A stretch of DNA of 64,000 nucleotides from assembly GCA_003260355.1 (NCBI GenBank), contig MPSQ01000003.1:1-64000 (forward strand). Direction: 5' to 3'. Source of the stretch: SR1 bacterium human oral taxon HOT-345 (GTDB lineage Bacteria; Patescibacteriota; Gracilibacteria; Absconditabacterales; Absconditicoccaceae). Under the pieces are notes generated by a model that made no database searches, was not told where the DNA came from, and saw nothing but the letters and a program-made list of their open reading frames with translations. Position numbers and translations under genes: made by a program. Below are positions 1-10,775 of this stretch, one piece after another. Numbering within the stretch: position 1 is the first letter of the stretch; each line of letters opens with the position of its first letter.

Positions 1-2
1 AT

Positions 3-629
3 GTTGCTGATGGACACCACAGAACCGCTGCTGCTGCAAGGGTTGGACTTGAGAGAAGAGCAGAGAAACCTGATTACACTGGAGAGGAAGAATTTAACTA
101 CTTTATGGCAGTAATTTTCCCAGATAATCAGCTCAAAATCATGGATTACAATAGAGTTTTGAAAGATCTCAACGGAATGAGCGAAGCAGAACTGCTTGAA
201 AAACTTCAGACTCATTTCACGGTAGAAGAAAAAGGAGAAGCTGAATATAAACCTACAGCACTTCATAATTTCAGTATGTATCTAGGCAATAAACGATACT
301 CTCTCACTGCGAAAGAAGGAACCTATGATGATAAAGATCCTATTGGAGTGCTTGATGTGACGATCCTTTCCAATCTCGTTTTGGATCAGCTCTTCGGAAT
401 CAAAGACCTCAGAACCGACAAGAGAATTGACTTTGTAGGAGGACTTAGAGGGCTCGGAGAGCTCAAAAGAAGAGTAGATAACGGAGAGATGAAAGTTGCT
501 TTTGCACTCTATCCAGTAAGTATGCAGCAGCTGATTGATATTGCTGACACTGGAAATATCATGCCACCAAAGACAACTTGGTTTGAGCCAAAACTCAGAA
601 GTGGACTCATTATTCATAAGTTATCATAA
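3..629 (+). CDS. DUF1015 family protein, C-terminal part (5' end outside window)
   Basis: The reading frame is open from the left edge and ends in TAA, so about 208 C-terminal residues are visible. It begins with VADGHHRTAAA, the signature of DUF1015 proteins (usually IADGHHRYETA). The segment NYFMAVIFPDNQLKIMDYN follows and the protein closes with WFEPKLRSGLIIHKL, matching the family's usual ending (PKLxxGLvih). The biochemical role of the family is not settled, so none is assigned here. A strong hairpin terminator follows directly. Family assignment is confident; the start lies outside the window. Confidence 0.88.
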   Translation, partial: VADGHHRTAAAARVGLERRAEKPDYTGEEEFNYFMAVIFPDNQLKIMDYNRVLKDLNGMSEAELLEKLQTHFTVEEKGEAEYKPTALHNFSMYLGNKRYSLTAKEGTYDDKDPIGVLDVTILSNLVLDQLFGIKDLRTDKRIDFVGGLRGLGELKRRVDNGEMKVAFALYPVSMQQLIDIADTGNIMPPKTTWFEPKLRSGLIIHKLS

Positions 630-638
630 CAAAAAAGG

Positions 639-666
639 CTGACCTCTCAAACAGGTCAGTTTTTTT
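639..666. terminator. Bidirectional intrinsic terminator
   Basis: A 7-bp stem CTGACCT/AGGTCAG with a short loop is followed by a T run on the plus strand. The reverse complement also ends in a run of T, so it can serve both the DUF1015 gene and the convergent murC. Confidence 0.8.
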
Positions 667-703
667 AAAGAGAAAAATTTGATGGTCTCCAATAGACTTA
701 GTC

Positions 704-2302
704 TTATATTCTCAGAAACCTATAACTTCTGGAAAAAATCGCCAAAAAAGAGGAAAAACAATCTGAAATCTGACCAAAAACACCGTTTTTAGTGAAGCAA
801 CAAAAGTTTCTTCGCCCAAAACGTCTCTGAAAGCACTTTGACAAAGGTTTTTTGACAATACAAGCTCAAAAAAACTGGATTCTAACTCTGAGATCAGATT
901 TCTTTCTTTTGAAAACCTCTAATTAACCAAGCAAAAAAGATTTCCTCAGTTGATAGTCCAAATCCCCTGCCGTAAATACGACAACAATCGTTTTTTCATC
1001 AGGAGTAGCCAAGAGTTCTTGCACTTGCTGAAAGGTATCCAGATATTCAGCTTTCACCGCTTTAGCAAAATAAGCTCAAAACTCAGAAAAAGACTGAAAA
1101 TGCTGCTCCTGAAAAAGCGGTTCATCAGCGAAATCGGAAAACTTTTCCCTTGCAGTATAGATAGAGAAAATCGCACGCTGATCAAAGGGAGCAAGTGCTT
1201 TTTGAAAGTCTGCCCGTCCTTTTAAGACTCTATGGATTTGATGAGGCTGAAAAATGGCGAGAAGTTTGTGGTCTGGAAAGCGATTTCTTAAAGTCTCATA
1301 AGCAAGCTGGATGGATGAAGCGATATGTCCATAATCAGAAAAGAGTTTTGCTCAACTTGGAAGCGTCGTTAAAAACTCCATTCTCCTCCAAATCCCTTTA
1401 AATGACTTCATTTCCTTTTCAATCTGCTCCAAAGAAAGTTCAGGATTAAGTTCCTGGAAAAGTCCCGCGACAAGTGAAGCATTGCAATCGGTCGGTTTCC
1501 CTCGGATATAGTCTAAATTCCAATGTTTGAGGGGAATTTGCTTTATTTTAGAAAAAATTTCTGGAGCTTCAAAGGAATCCAAAACGAAAGTCAGATTTTT
1601 GATTTTTTGATTCATCTGGATGAAAGCAGACTGATAATCAGCCAAATCACGATAGTAATCGGTATGATCCAGTTCAATATTGGTAATCAACAGGTATTCT
1701 AGGTCAAGATTGAGAAAATGTCTCTTGTACTCGCAGGCTTCCAAGAAGAAATAGTATTTTTTGATCAGTTCATAAGGGAGTTTTTTTCCTGTGAAAATAA
1801 AGTCAAAAAGCTGACGAAATTCAGGTTTTTTATCTTCCTTTAGATAGTAACTCTTGTTATTCAGATCAGGAACTAGCGCTCCTACGATTCCAAGTCCCAG
1901 CTCAGGAATCAGTTTCTTCCCTGTAACAATCGCTAAAGAGGTAGAGCTTGATTTCCCATTTGTCCCAGCAAAACCAACGGTGCGAAAATATTTCGTGATC
2001 TCTCCAAGGAATTCAAAATAATTCCAAATCTTCATCGGAAAATGCTCTTCCCTTTTAAGCTGAAAAGCAAATTGGACTTCTGGGCTTTCTTTCGTTGCTT
2101 CGGAATAGATGAGAATGTCATCAGCTTTCGGCTGGTATTTTCCGTGCCCAATGATAACTGGAATTTCTCTTTCACGAAGTGCTTGAGTAATTTGCGATTC
2201 TTGAGCATCAATAGCGATGAGATTCGTATAGCCAAGATCTCGGAGAAGATGAGCAATATTGGAAATTCAGCTTCCGCCTGCTCAAAGGATAACGATATGC
2301 AT
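704..2302 (-). CDS. murC: UDP-N-acetylmuramate--L-alanine ligase (MurC); 3' end uncertain
   Basis: This enzyme adds L-alanine to UDP-MurNAc, the first peptide-stem step of peptidoglycan synthesis, in the cytoplasm. The N-terminus MHIVILGAGGSGISNIAHL is the Rossmann motif, and two of its glycines are UGA codons. The ATP loop FAGTNGKSS lies near residue 112, then come ITNIELDHTDYY, the end of the central domain, and DYGHIASSI with FQPHQIHRV in the C-terminal domain. Homology stops near position 950 (FTAGDLDY). Beyond that the frame runs about 80 unlike residues to TAA at 704. A +1 shift at about 953 would instead end the protein as MRKSFLLG with TAA at 925-927, which looks more like a normal MurC end. 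It follows murG on the same strand. Confidence 0.88.
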
Positions 2303-2374
2303 AGGATTTGGGAAATGAGGAAGTAAAAGGATTTAAGTGGCTACGAGCGATCGTAAAGCAATCTAATGTAGCTT

Positions 2375-2744
2375 GTCATTGCGAACGAAGTGAAGCAATC
2401 CAGTTATTATACTCTTCTAGATCGCCACAGCTTCGCCTCCCGATAGCGGTCATTGCGAACGAAGTGAAGCAATCCAGTTATTATACTCTTCTAGATCGCC
2501 ACAGCTTCGCCTCCCGATGACGGTCATTGCGAACGAAGTGAAGCAATCCAGTTATTATACTCTTCTAGATCGCCACAGCTTCGCCTCCCGATAGCGGTCA
2601 TTGCGAACGAAGTGAAGCAATCCAGTTATTATACTCTTCTAGATCGCCACAGCTTCGCCTCCCGATGACGGTCATTGCGAACGAAGTGAAGCAATCCAGT
2701 TATGATACTCTTCTAAATCGCCACAGCTTCGCCTCGCGATGACG
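2375..2744. repeat. Five tandem copies of a 74-bp repeat
   Basis: Copies start at 2375, 2449, 2523, 2597 and 2671. Each opens with GTCATTGCGAACGAAGTGAA and closes with CTTCGCCTCCCGAT followed by AGCG or GACG. The ends vary in the order AGCG, GACG, AGCG, GACG, GACG, so a 148-bp unit was probably duplicated. The two ends of a copy are imperfect inverted repeats, like the scattered CATTGCGAGCGAAG elements of many bacterial genomes. The array fills most of the 556-bp murG-murC gap; no gene is seen there. Confidence 0.95.
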
Positions 2745-2858
2745 AGTTTACTCATGATAAGGATTCGCTTTGCAACAATGAGACATTATGATCTGAAAGA
2801 TGTATGCTATCTTTTCTATTCTTCAGCTTTACCTCAGAAGGAGAGCATTAGCTTGAGA

Positions 2859-3947
2859 TTAGTCAAGCATCTGTTCTAAAATCTGATCCTTTACTTTGCG
2901 GATTTCAGCTTTTCTGTCCCTAGAAGATAAGGTTTTTTTGAAGGATTGCAAAGCAAGCAGATGCTTTTTGAGCTGATCAAGGAAATCAGGATCGTTCTGC
3001 TGGATCAGAATTCAGTTTTTATGCTCAACATATCGCTTTGCATTGTCTAACTGGTCGTGAGTTCGTGGGATCGGAATCATCAGCAATTTCATATCAAAAA
3101 GTTCCTGTTCCGCAAGTGAAGTCGTCCCAGCTCTCGTGATCGCAATATCGGACTGAAGATAAAGGCGACCAATCTCCTTTTGACTCACAAAAGTCAAGGT
3201 CTCCACATTCGGGAAATCAGAAAAAAGCTGAGCAAGATCTTGATTGAGTTTTCCAAGAATGATCGTGAAGTGCATTTCTGCAAGTTCTGGAGTTGTCTTC
3301 AATACTTTTGCAAGAGCTTCATAGAGATTTTTTGAGCCTTGAGAGCCTCACATTACGAGGACTTGTGTCTGCTTTTTATCTCAAGAAAGAGGCGAGTTTT
3401 CTGCTGGTAATAAGTCTTCAGAAAGGATTTGTCCTACGACTTGAGCTTTGGGAAGCACCTTTGGGAAGCCTGTGAAAGAAACCTTTGCGAATCTTGACGC
3501 AATACGATTGACCAATCAGGCGTGGACATCGGATTCGTGAACGATGATTTTCTTTCCCAGAAGTTTCGCTGCAAATACGACTGGTAATGCGACATATCCT
3601 CCTTTACAGAAGACTACATCAATCTTGAAGCGCAAAAGGTAAAAAACTGACTGGAGAAGTCCAATCGTAAAGAAAAAGAGGTCTCTGACATTTTTTATCA
3701 AAGCTCAAATTCCCTTTTCTCTCCTTCGTTTTCAAGAATAAATGGAATGAAAGGTCAGATTTTTGATGCTTTTTTGAAGTTCAGAACAGGTTTCTTGTTC
3801 TAGACTGTTTGAAGTTCCAAATCGGAACATTTGAGCGACTTGTCCTTTGAGGTCTGAATGAGTTTGGAGATGTTGGATGAGACTTTTGATTGGGAAGACA
3901 TGACCACCGGTTCCTCATCCTGCTCGTGCTATATTGAGTGTTTTCAT
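2859..3947 (-). CDS. murG: UDP-GlcNAc:lipid I N-acetylglucosaminyltransferase (MurG)
   Basis: This 362-aa enzyme transfers GlcNAc to lipid I on the inner membrane face, making lipid II. The start gives MKTLNIARAGGGTGGHVFP, the glycine-rich MurG signature, with one glycine written UGA. Further motifs are CKGGYVALP, HESDVHAGLVNR, VMGGSQGSKNLYE and, in the C-terminal nucleotide-binding half, ITRAGTTSLAEQ. Length and domain order are normal. It reads toward murC across the 74-bp repeat array, so the two may share a transcript. Confidence 0.96.
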
Positions 3948-4243
3948 AAAATTAATCATATAGTAAGTAAAAAAAGAGAACAGCCACATGCAAAATCAAT
4001 CAAAACCATCCGAATTAAAGCCAAAAAAGCTATAATTTATCTAATTATCAATAAGTACAGGCAATTATCAAAGCAAAGACTTGAATACTATTAAACCTTT
4101 TTCATGGATAATTCATCTAACATAGATATTTTATGAGATATAGCTCCTCTTTTAGACTTCAAGAACTAAATCTAAGCTGATTCTAGTGAATATCATTCAT
4201 CTTTTCAAGAGAAAAGCATAACCTCATTCAGAAAAGTTTTTAA
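3948..4243. other. Intergenic region upstream of murG
   Basis: AT-rich sequence between the S-layer gene's terminator and the murG start. Only very short open frames occur (for example 21 codons from position 4104) and none has support. It probably carries the murG promoter, but I could not pick one with confidence. Confidence 0.5.
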
Positions 4244-4276
4244 AAAAGAAAAAACTCTCAGCCGAAGCCAAGAGTT
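4244..4276 (-). terminator. Intrinsic terminator of the SLH surface-protein gene
   Basis: On the minus strand a 10-bp stem closes on a TTCG tetraloop (AACTCTTGGC-TTCG-GCTGAGAGTT) and is followed by a T run. It sits about 20 bases after the TAG of the surface-protein gene. Confidence 0.88.
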
Positions 4277-4297
4277 TAATCCTAAGTAGCAATAATA

Positions 4298-7200
4298 CTA
4301 TGACTTATATACAACCTGAAGAGTTCCCCAAGTAGCGATATTTGTATAGTTATCATTTACTGTATAGTCATAAGTCGCACCATCAACTACCTGATACTTC
4401 AATCCTGTCAACTTAAGAGTTCAAGCTGCAGTAATATTCATCTTAAGCTCAGTTGATTGTCCCTTAGCAAGAGTAACCTGCTTTCCTACTGGAATTGGAT
4501 TAGTAACAGACTGACCATTAAGAGTTGTTGACGTAGGATCAGCATTAACAGCAACGTAATCTGTGATAGTAATATCATCATCAGATACATTTTCAATTTT
4601 AACTACCAACTGATTATCCTTAGCACTTACTACAGACAATTTAGGGAATGCCTTCACAAACAAGTACTTAGAGTTAATAGCCTTAGTAACTGTTGGGAAG
4701 TCTCCTTTCACTTCTGCTGATGCAACTTCAACAGCAACACCATTAGTTTGACCATCAGTGTTAATATTCGTTGTGAATACTACATTATGATTTCCTTCGT
4801 TAAGAGTAACGTTAAGACCAGTGAATTCAACACCAGCAGCAGTTGAAGTAGCAGTATAGCTATTTCCATTTACTTCAACAGTCACAGACTGTCCATTCAA
4901 TGCAGCAACGGAACCACTATAGTTCAACTTAAGACCTGTAAGGTTGATTGAACCATTTCTAGCAGACAATGTGAACTTTGTCAATTCAGCATTTGATCCT
5001 TCATTCACTACCTGGCTAACAGCATTAGCATTAGCTACAGATACATTTGAAGATTCTACTACAGACAATTTAACAGTCTTTACAGCTGCAGTTGTTGCAG
5101 TATTTCCGTTAGTATCAGTTCCTTTAGCAACTACGTCAAATACGAAGTCTCCAGTCTGAGTCATTGTAGGAGTAGCATCAATTCTAAACTTAGAAGGAGT
5201 TTTTGTTGCAGTTCCTACATTGTAGAATGTTACAACATTGTTTCCTCTTCTATAAGTTGCATTAGATACAGGAGTATCATTGATATAGAGCTGAAGATCA
5301 ATTTGTGAACTATCAGTAATTCCAGTAGCATTAAGTCCAGAAAGAGTTACCTCAGTTACATTAATATCTCCCTTAGGAGCAACCATTTCTCCTTCAAAGA
5401 TTGTCTTGATAGAAGATTCAGTCAATGTTACTTTCTGTGTTGAAGAGGCTTTATTCTTAAGAGTGAATTGAGCTTCTTTTACATTAATCTTAGCAATTTG
5501 TACTGCACCAGCGATATCATTTCCTTTCAAATCTTCTGAGTTATTAGTATATTCACCCTTTGCAGAACCGAAAGCCAATGATCCGATTGTTGTTGGAACA
5601 AACTGAACTGAGTTATGTGCAGGCAAAGATTCTAATGAAGCGATAAGCTTAATAGAAGCTGTCTTATTTACATATACATCATCAAATACGAAAGCTGTTC
5701 CATTTACAGTAGATGCATATCTAGATCCTCCGATTTCAAGAACAAGAGATCTAACAACACCTGTATTATTTACAGCAAGAGTCATCTTAGGAAGCTTGAT
5801 TGGTTCAGCAACAGTAAGAGTACCATCTGCGATTACAACATCTGAAGATCCACTTCCTGCATCAACTGTTTTAGGGAATGCAGCAGTGTTTGTAAGAGTA
5901 ACTCTACCACCATCGATCTTGTAATTCTTCATGATCCATGAATTATCCTGAATAGGCTTATTCATAGTAGTTCTAAACTTAGTTGAAGCTTCATAAGCTA
6001 CCAAGTCTCTATCCTTTCTAAGTTCAAGTTGAACAGTATCACCAACTCTTTCTAGAGAAGCTACTTCACCCATTACAGTATAAACAACTGCTTTTCCTGC
6101 GTTGATAGTATCTTCAAGAGTAATAGTAATGTTTCTTCCATCCATAGATACAGACTTAGAAACTACTTTATTATCTCTCATAACCTTTACATTCTTAAGA
6201 AGAGAGTTAAGGTCTGCAGTTCCGTTGTTTCTGAAAGTAACAGACTTCAAGAATACATTTCTGTCGTCTCCCTTAGCTTGATTTGAAACCTTGAATTGTC
6301 CAAAAGTCAATTCTGATTGATTTCCAAGCTTGTAAACAACATTACCAGTTCCTCCAACATTAGAGAAATCAAGAGCAGCTACATCATATTTAGCAGTTCT
6401 ATAAGTTGAAGTTACAGCGTTGTAAACAGCATTTTTAGCAGTAGAATCTACACCAATAAATTTGAATGCAATTTCTGCACCTGCGCTAGCTCCGCTAAGT
6501 TCTACAACTAGATCAAGCGTTTCTGATGACTTAACCTTGAAACCTTTATTGAAGTTAGTCATAACTTTTCCATCTGTAGCTACAGTTCCTCTAGATGATA
6601 CAGCGATACCATCCTTTTCGAACCATACACCTTTGATGTCTGATCTACTAGAAAGACCAACTCTTTCCAAAGTAACTGAATTAACAGTTACATCATTAGT
6701 AGCATCAAATTTGATAGCGTTGAAGATAGAAATACCAACCATAGGAACAGACCTAATCTGGTTTGAGTAATCAACTACGTTGATATTCAAATCTCCAGCA
6801 GTATTATTAGTTCCTGTATTAGTAGTATCTGGTGTCTTACCCTTACATCTAGCAGGACAAGCATCACCACCTAATGCACAAGCCAAGATCACAGCAGGAT
6901 CCTTACATTCAGAAGGAGTAACTACATTAACTGATCTCATAAGCATAAGCATTACATATCCTCTAATTTCCATTTGATTTGGAGTATCAATCATTTTCAT
7001 GATTCCAGCATCTCTCAAAGCCTCAAGATGATTCTTGTAGAATGGAGTAGCTCCATTGTACTTGTCTCCCCAAAGAGCTCTAGAAAGAGTTGTTCCAAAT
7101 TCACCTCTTGTTACTTTATCATTTGGTCTGAATTTGTCAATTCCTTGACCCATCAATCCCATCTGACAAGCTTTCTTTACATAAGTAGCCAAGTCTCCTT

Positions 7201-7489
7201 CAGCTGTGTGTGCATCTGAGAAAGAGCAAACAGCAGTTGTGTCAACTTTAGTACCCATTTCTTTTTCAGCCCAGTTAGCAATCATCTTTGCCAACTGACC
7301 TCTAGTAAGTTCACCGTACATATTAGCATTATCAATAGGGCTCATAGTAGTAATACCCTTTGAATAAGCGTAATTGTAGGCTTCTTGTAGTTCCTGACTG
7401 TATGAAGCAGCACCAAGTACTGATACAGGAAGAACTGATGCAAGCATTAACCCTCCAGTCAAGCCTGCGAACATTTTTTTAACGTTCAT
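4298..7489 (-). CDS. SLH-domain S-layer-type surface protein (1063 aa)
   Basis: A signal peptide (about residues 1-27, ending near VSVLGAAS) precedes three SLH-like modules in roughly the first 190 residues. Their hallmarks are ELTRGQLAKMIANWAE, FRPNDKVTRGEFGTTLSRA and MEIRGYVMLMLMRSV. The rest, about 840 residues, is Thr/Val/Asn-rich beta-type sequence with almost no Cys after the SLH part, typical of S-layer and adhesin ectodomains. SLH modules generally bind secondary cell-wall polymer. A UGA-coded glycine near the C-terminus extends the protein past an apparent stop to TAG. No strong Shine-Dalgarno is seen. A long leader with a perfect palindrome lies upstream. Likely the main surface protein, by inference. 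Confidence 0.88.
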
Positions 7490-8053
7490 TCTTTGTGTAA
7501 ATTAAATATAAAAGCTTTTTTGGTGAGGAATATTCCTCATCAAGAACGTACTACCTGTTATCCATAGAACAACGAATACTACGACCGTCAAAAGACATAA
7601 ATCTGAATCTTTCCTCTAATCAGAAGCTAAGATTCCGACTTATTGAGTTTTTCAAGAGTAGAATACGAATGTTAATGATCAACAAGGTATGAGTAAGCCG
7701 TTTCTATGTCTCCACATAGACAACTTACGAGTGATAATACCAATACCGAGATTAAAATCAAGACAAAGTTAGACGATTTCGACATTAAACTGTCAAAAGC
7801 TCACATCTGCTTAGTAAAAGCCAACCTTCAAAGAGGAAAAGCTTCCACCTGTCCTGACTTTAGAGTAGAGATACCTCACTCCTACATCCTTACACAGATG
7901 ATTACGCAATTCACATTTATTTGTGACTTTTTTTTTATTTTTTTCTCACAAAAACGTAATAAAGCCAATCATAAAGCCACTTTTTACAACACAAAAACAA
8001 GCGACAAAGTCCACCGAAAACACTACAAAAGAAAAAGAAAATATTGACAAAAT
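7490..8053 (-). promoter_or_regulatory. Long untranslated leader/promoter region of the SLH gene
   Basis: About 560 bases between the SLH gene start and the RNase III terminator hold no supported gene. Abundant S-layer mRNAs often have long structured leaders, and this region could be one. A spaced inverted repeat TTGTGA...TCACAA flanks a T-rich stretch near 7920-7955. No clear promoter hexamers were chosen. Confidence 0.4.
7524..7539. promoter_or_regulatory. 16-bp perfect palindrome upstream of the SLH gene
   Basis: TGAGGAATATTCCTCA is exactly self-complementary and ends 35 bases before the start codon of the SLH gene. It could be a dimeric repressor operator or, in the mRNA, a small hairpin just ahead of the ribosome-binding region. 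Confidence 0.6.
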
Positions 8054-8079
8054 CAAAAAAACTGATCCTTAAGATCAGT
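8054..8079 (-). terminator. Intrinsic terminator after RNase III gene
   Basis: On the minus strand ACTGATCTTAAGGATCAGT forms a hairpin followed by a T run, 23 bases past the TAG of the RNase III gene. Confidence 0.85.
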
Positions 8080-8101
8080 CATTATATACAAAATTTAAAA
8101 G

Positions 8102-8836
8102 CTATTCCAGATGTTCACAATAATTTTTTGCAGCATCTTCCTGAGCTTTCTTCTTGTTTGTTCAGAAACCTACCGCAAGCACCTCCTTTTCAGCAATAAT
8201 TTCAGAACGAAAAAGAAGCACATTTCACTTTTCATCAACCTTTTCATCATAATCATTATAAACAGGCAAGTGTTTATAGAATTTTTGAATATGTTCCTGC
8301 GCCATCGTCTTATAAGACTTTACCGGACTTTTGGAAACCTCGTTAATCTCAGGGTAGATACTATCAAGGACAAATTGCTCCATTACAGGATAGCCCATAT
8401 CAAGTGCTAAATACCCAATCAATGCTTCCATTGCATCGGAAGTAATTGAAGCTTTTTCACGGCCTCAGTTCCTTTCTTCGCCTTTACTAATAAAAAGCTG
8501 ATGATGAAGTCAGATTTTTTTCGCTACTTTACAAAGAGTTTCCTCCCTTACGAGAGCAATCTTATAAAGTGTCATCGTAGATTCCTGCATCTCAGGGAAA
8601 TCCAAGAAAAGCCTCTTCGCAATCACCGATTCCAGCATAGCATCCCCGACAAATTCCAGTCTTTCATTATGATCATATGCCACTTTAAAATCTGCCGCAT
8701 AAGACTTATGAACAAAACAGCAACATAAAAGATCAGAATTCTGAATCTTTTCAAGTGGTAATCACAGAGAGGAAAGGAATTGTTTGAGACGAGGAAGTGC
8801 TTCATACACCTCCTCAGGCAAAGAAAGAGAATACAT
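8102..8836 (-). CDS. rnc: Ribonuclease III
   Basis: This 244-aa double-strand RNase processes rRNA precursors and structured mRNAs. The catalytic domain carries NERLEFVGDAVLESVI, the family signature with acidic metal ligands, and later SDAMEALIGYLALDMG. The C-terminal double-strand RNA-binding domain ends VGFGTNKKKAQEDAAKNY, where the second glycine is UGA. The ATG giving MYSLSLPEEVYEAL was chosen as start because it is in frame and gives a normal length. The gene lies 20 bases after the LCP-family gene and probably shares its transcript. Confidence 0.93.
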
Positions 8837-8856
8837 AATAATAATGAATAGCTAAA

Positions 8857-10365
8857 TTATTCACGATGACTAAGCACAAGTTCATCATACTTGAAAGGCT
8901 GTTCTTGCAATCCACTAAGATAAGAAGCTCCCAAAATCAGCTGAATATCCGCTCAAGTAAACACTTCTACTTCATTCCCATAGTCGTCGATGATTTTCTT
9001 CACCACTCCTGTATTATACACAACCTCATCTATCGGCACAAAGTTCCTCATCGCTGTAATAGTTCCTTCAAACCCTTTTGCCTCAGCATTTTCAGTATTG
9101 ATAATCAGCCTCGTAAGTGGAAGAGGATCTGTGTTGTCAGTAGCAATCACATCCAAACCATACCTTTTCATCTTAGAAGCAACTCTACTGGCCACCCTCA
9201 CATTTTGCATCTTATTTGAACGAAGAAGTTCTTTATCAATACCATTATCGACTTGAATTTTCGCATTCTCTAGGAGAAATCTCTGAAGATGGGAAATAAA
9301 ATCCACATACTCATGAATCGCCTTATAATAGGTAATATTATTAACCGTAGCCCCAAGAGGAAGCAAGACCGCAGCCCCTCCAAACAAATCTCTCTGAGGT
9401 GCATAAAGAAAACTTCCTTTCTGAGTAGTTAAGTTCTCATATCCATAAGAAGTATTAAGTCAGAAAGAAAACGGCTTTACTCTATCTAAATACTGAATTG
9501 TCCAAAGCATCTCATTGAGTGAAACATTAGTGTTAACCATTGCTACATAACCAGAATAGAGCTCTTTTGCCTTTTCCAAGCTAAGATTTCCTCCAGAAAG
9601 CATTTTATCCTTAATTCCCTCAACAATAAGCTGCTGCCTATAAGAACGATCAAAATCTGACGCATGTCCAGCAGCATGCCTAGACCTCGCATACTTAAGT
9701 GCTAAGGATCAATCCATATGCTGAAGTCAAGCTTCTACATGCAAAGGTTCATATCCTTTGAGATTAACATCTGGGAACTCATAATCATGCAACGCATAAG
9801 GAACATTAACATCAATACCTCCTAAACTATCAATAACTCCCTTAAATCCTCAGAAGTCAATCGTCGCATAATAAGGAATCTCTAATCCTGTAATTTTCTC
9901 TAATTCCCTAGCAAAGCCAGATCAAGCCTCAGGCAGACTCTTCGTGCGACCATAAAGCTGAGTAAATACCGCATTAATCCTTGAATACCCTCCAAGTGGA
10001 TTCTTCACATAGAGATCTCTCGGAATAGAAAGCATACTCACTGCGCCCAATTCTGGATTTCGTGAAGCAACAATGATCGAATCCGCCAAATACCCTCCAC
10101 CATGTGCAGCGCCTCCGTATCCCACCAAAAGCACATTCACATTTCAGTAAGCATCTGTCTTCATCGGCGTCCCAACAGTCTGACTTACTACTTTTACAGT
10201 CTCTTTCGCAACTCCTACAAAGAATCCCTTAATAGTATGTGCAAAAGAATGAATCAGAGCCAAGATCACTACCAGTGCAAAAACGAGAATCCCACATTTT
10301 ACCAAAACTGAACCCGATGATTTTTTAGTTTTCGTTTGTCAAAGCTGCCTTTTTTGCATAATCAT
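8857..10365 (-). CDS. LytR-CpsA-Psr (LCP) family cell-envelope glycopolymer transferase
   Basis: The 502-aa protein has a short basic N-terminus, one membrane segment (about residues 20-45), then an outside LCP domain. Diagnostic pieces are NVLLVGYGGAAHGGGYLADS, SMLSIPRDLYV and GYSRINAVFTQL. LCP enzymes transfer lipid-linked glycopolymers to peptidoglycan or surface glycans. Several glycines are UGA. Here the product would be a wall polymer that could anchor the SLH proteins on either side of this cluster, which is inference. Two in-frame ATGs (10365 and 10359) are possible starts. RNase III follows 20 bases downstream. Confidence 0.9.
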
Positions 10366-10719
10366 ACAACGATAAATAAAAGATACAGTGAGCGAGTATA
10401 GTGATATCTCCCAAAATTTCAAACCACAAAAAAAGAAAATATCTTCAACCTTATTTTACCTTTAATAAAAGAAAAAATCTGATTTTTCCCGGAGGAGCGA
10501 GCTCTTGTCTGGGAAAGTATTTTTACCTATGACATCAGAAATACTGGAGGAGATAGATTGACAAACTCCACTTTTTCCACCCCCACCACAAAAAAACATT
10601 CATTTTTTCTCCAAATCGCTTAGTCTAACCAAATTTTAAAAGTAAAAATGGAGCAAAACGACGATTTGAGTAATTTACAAAAGTGAAAATGAAGTAACTA
10701 AATAAAAATCTATCACTTC
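10366..10719. other. Intergenic region between LCP gene and PPDK gene
   Basis: AT-rich sequence without a supported gene. It contains one copy of the over-represented word AAAAATCTGA (10473-10482). It should include the promoter of the LCP-rnc pair, but no hexamers stand out clearly. Confidence 0.5.
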
Positions 10720-10760
10720 CACAAAAAAAGCCCAACCTCACAAGGAGGATCAGGCTTTTA
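10720..10760 (-). terminator. Intrinsic terminator of PPDK gene
   Basis: On the minus strand AAGCCTGATCCTC and GAGGTTGGGCTT pair around a short loop, followed by seven T. It starts about 16 bases after the stop codon. Confidence 0.87.
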
Positions 10761-10775
10761 GTATTTTTTCATCAT

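Noticed and set aside
2375..2744. Possible CRISPR array
   Set aside because: The units are contiguous 74-bp copies without unique spacers, and no cas genes are near.
4104..4169. 21-codon plus-strand frame with an internal UGA
   Set aside because: Too short, no ribosome-binding site and no homology visible.
4944..7219. Several plus-strand open frames
   Set aside because: They are antisense to the SLH surface-protein gene, with Ser/Thr/Leu composition expected from its complement.
7706..8047. Plus-strand frame of 113 codons in the SLH leader
   Set aside because: Lys/His/Thr-rich translation of AT-rich DNA with no protein-like pattern; opposite to the expected leader transcript.
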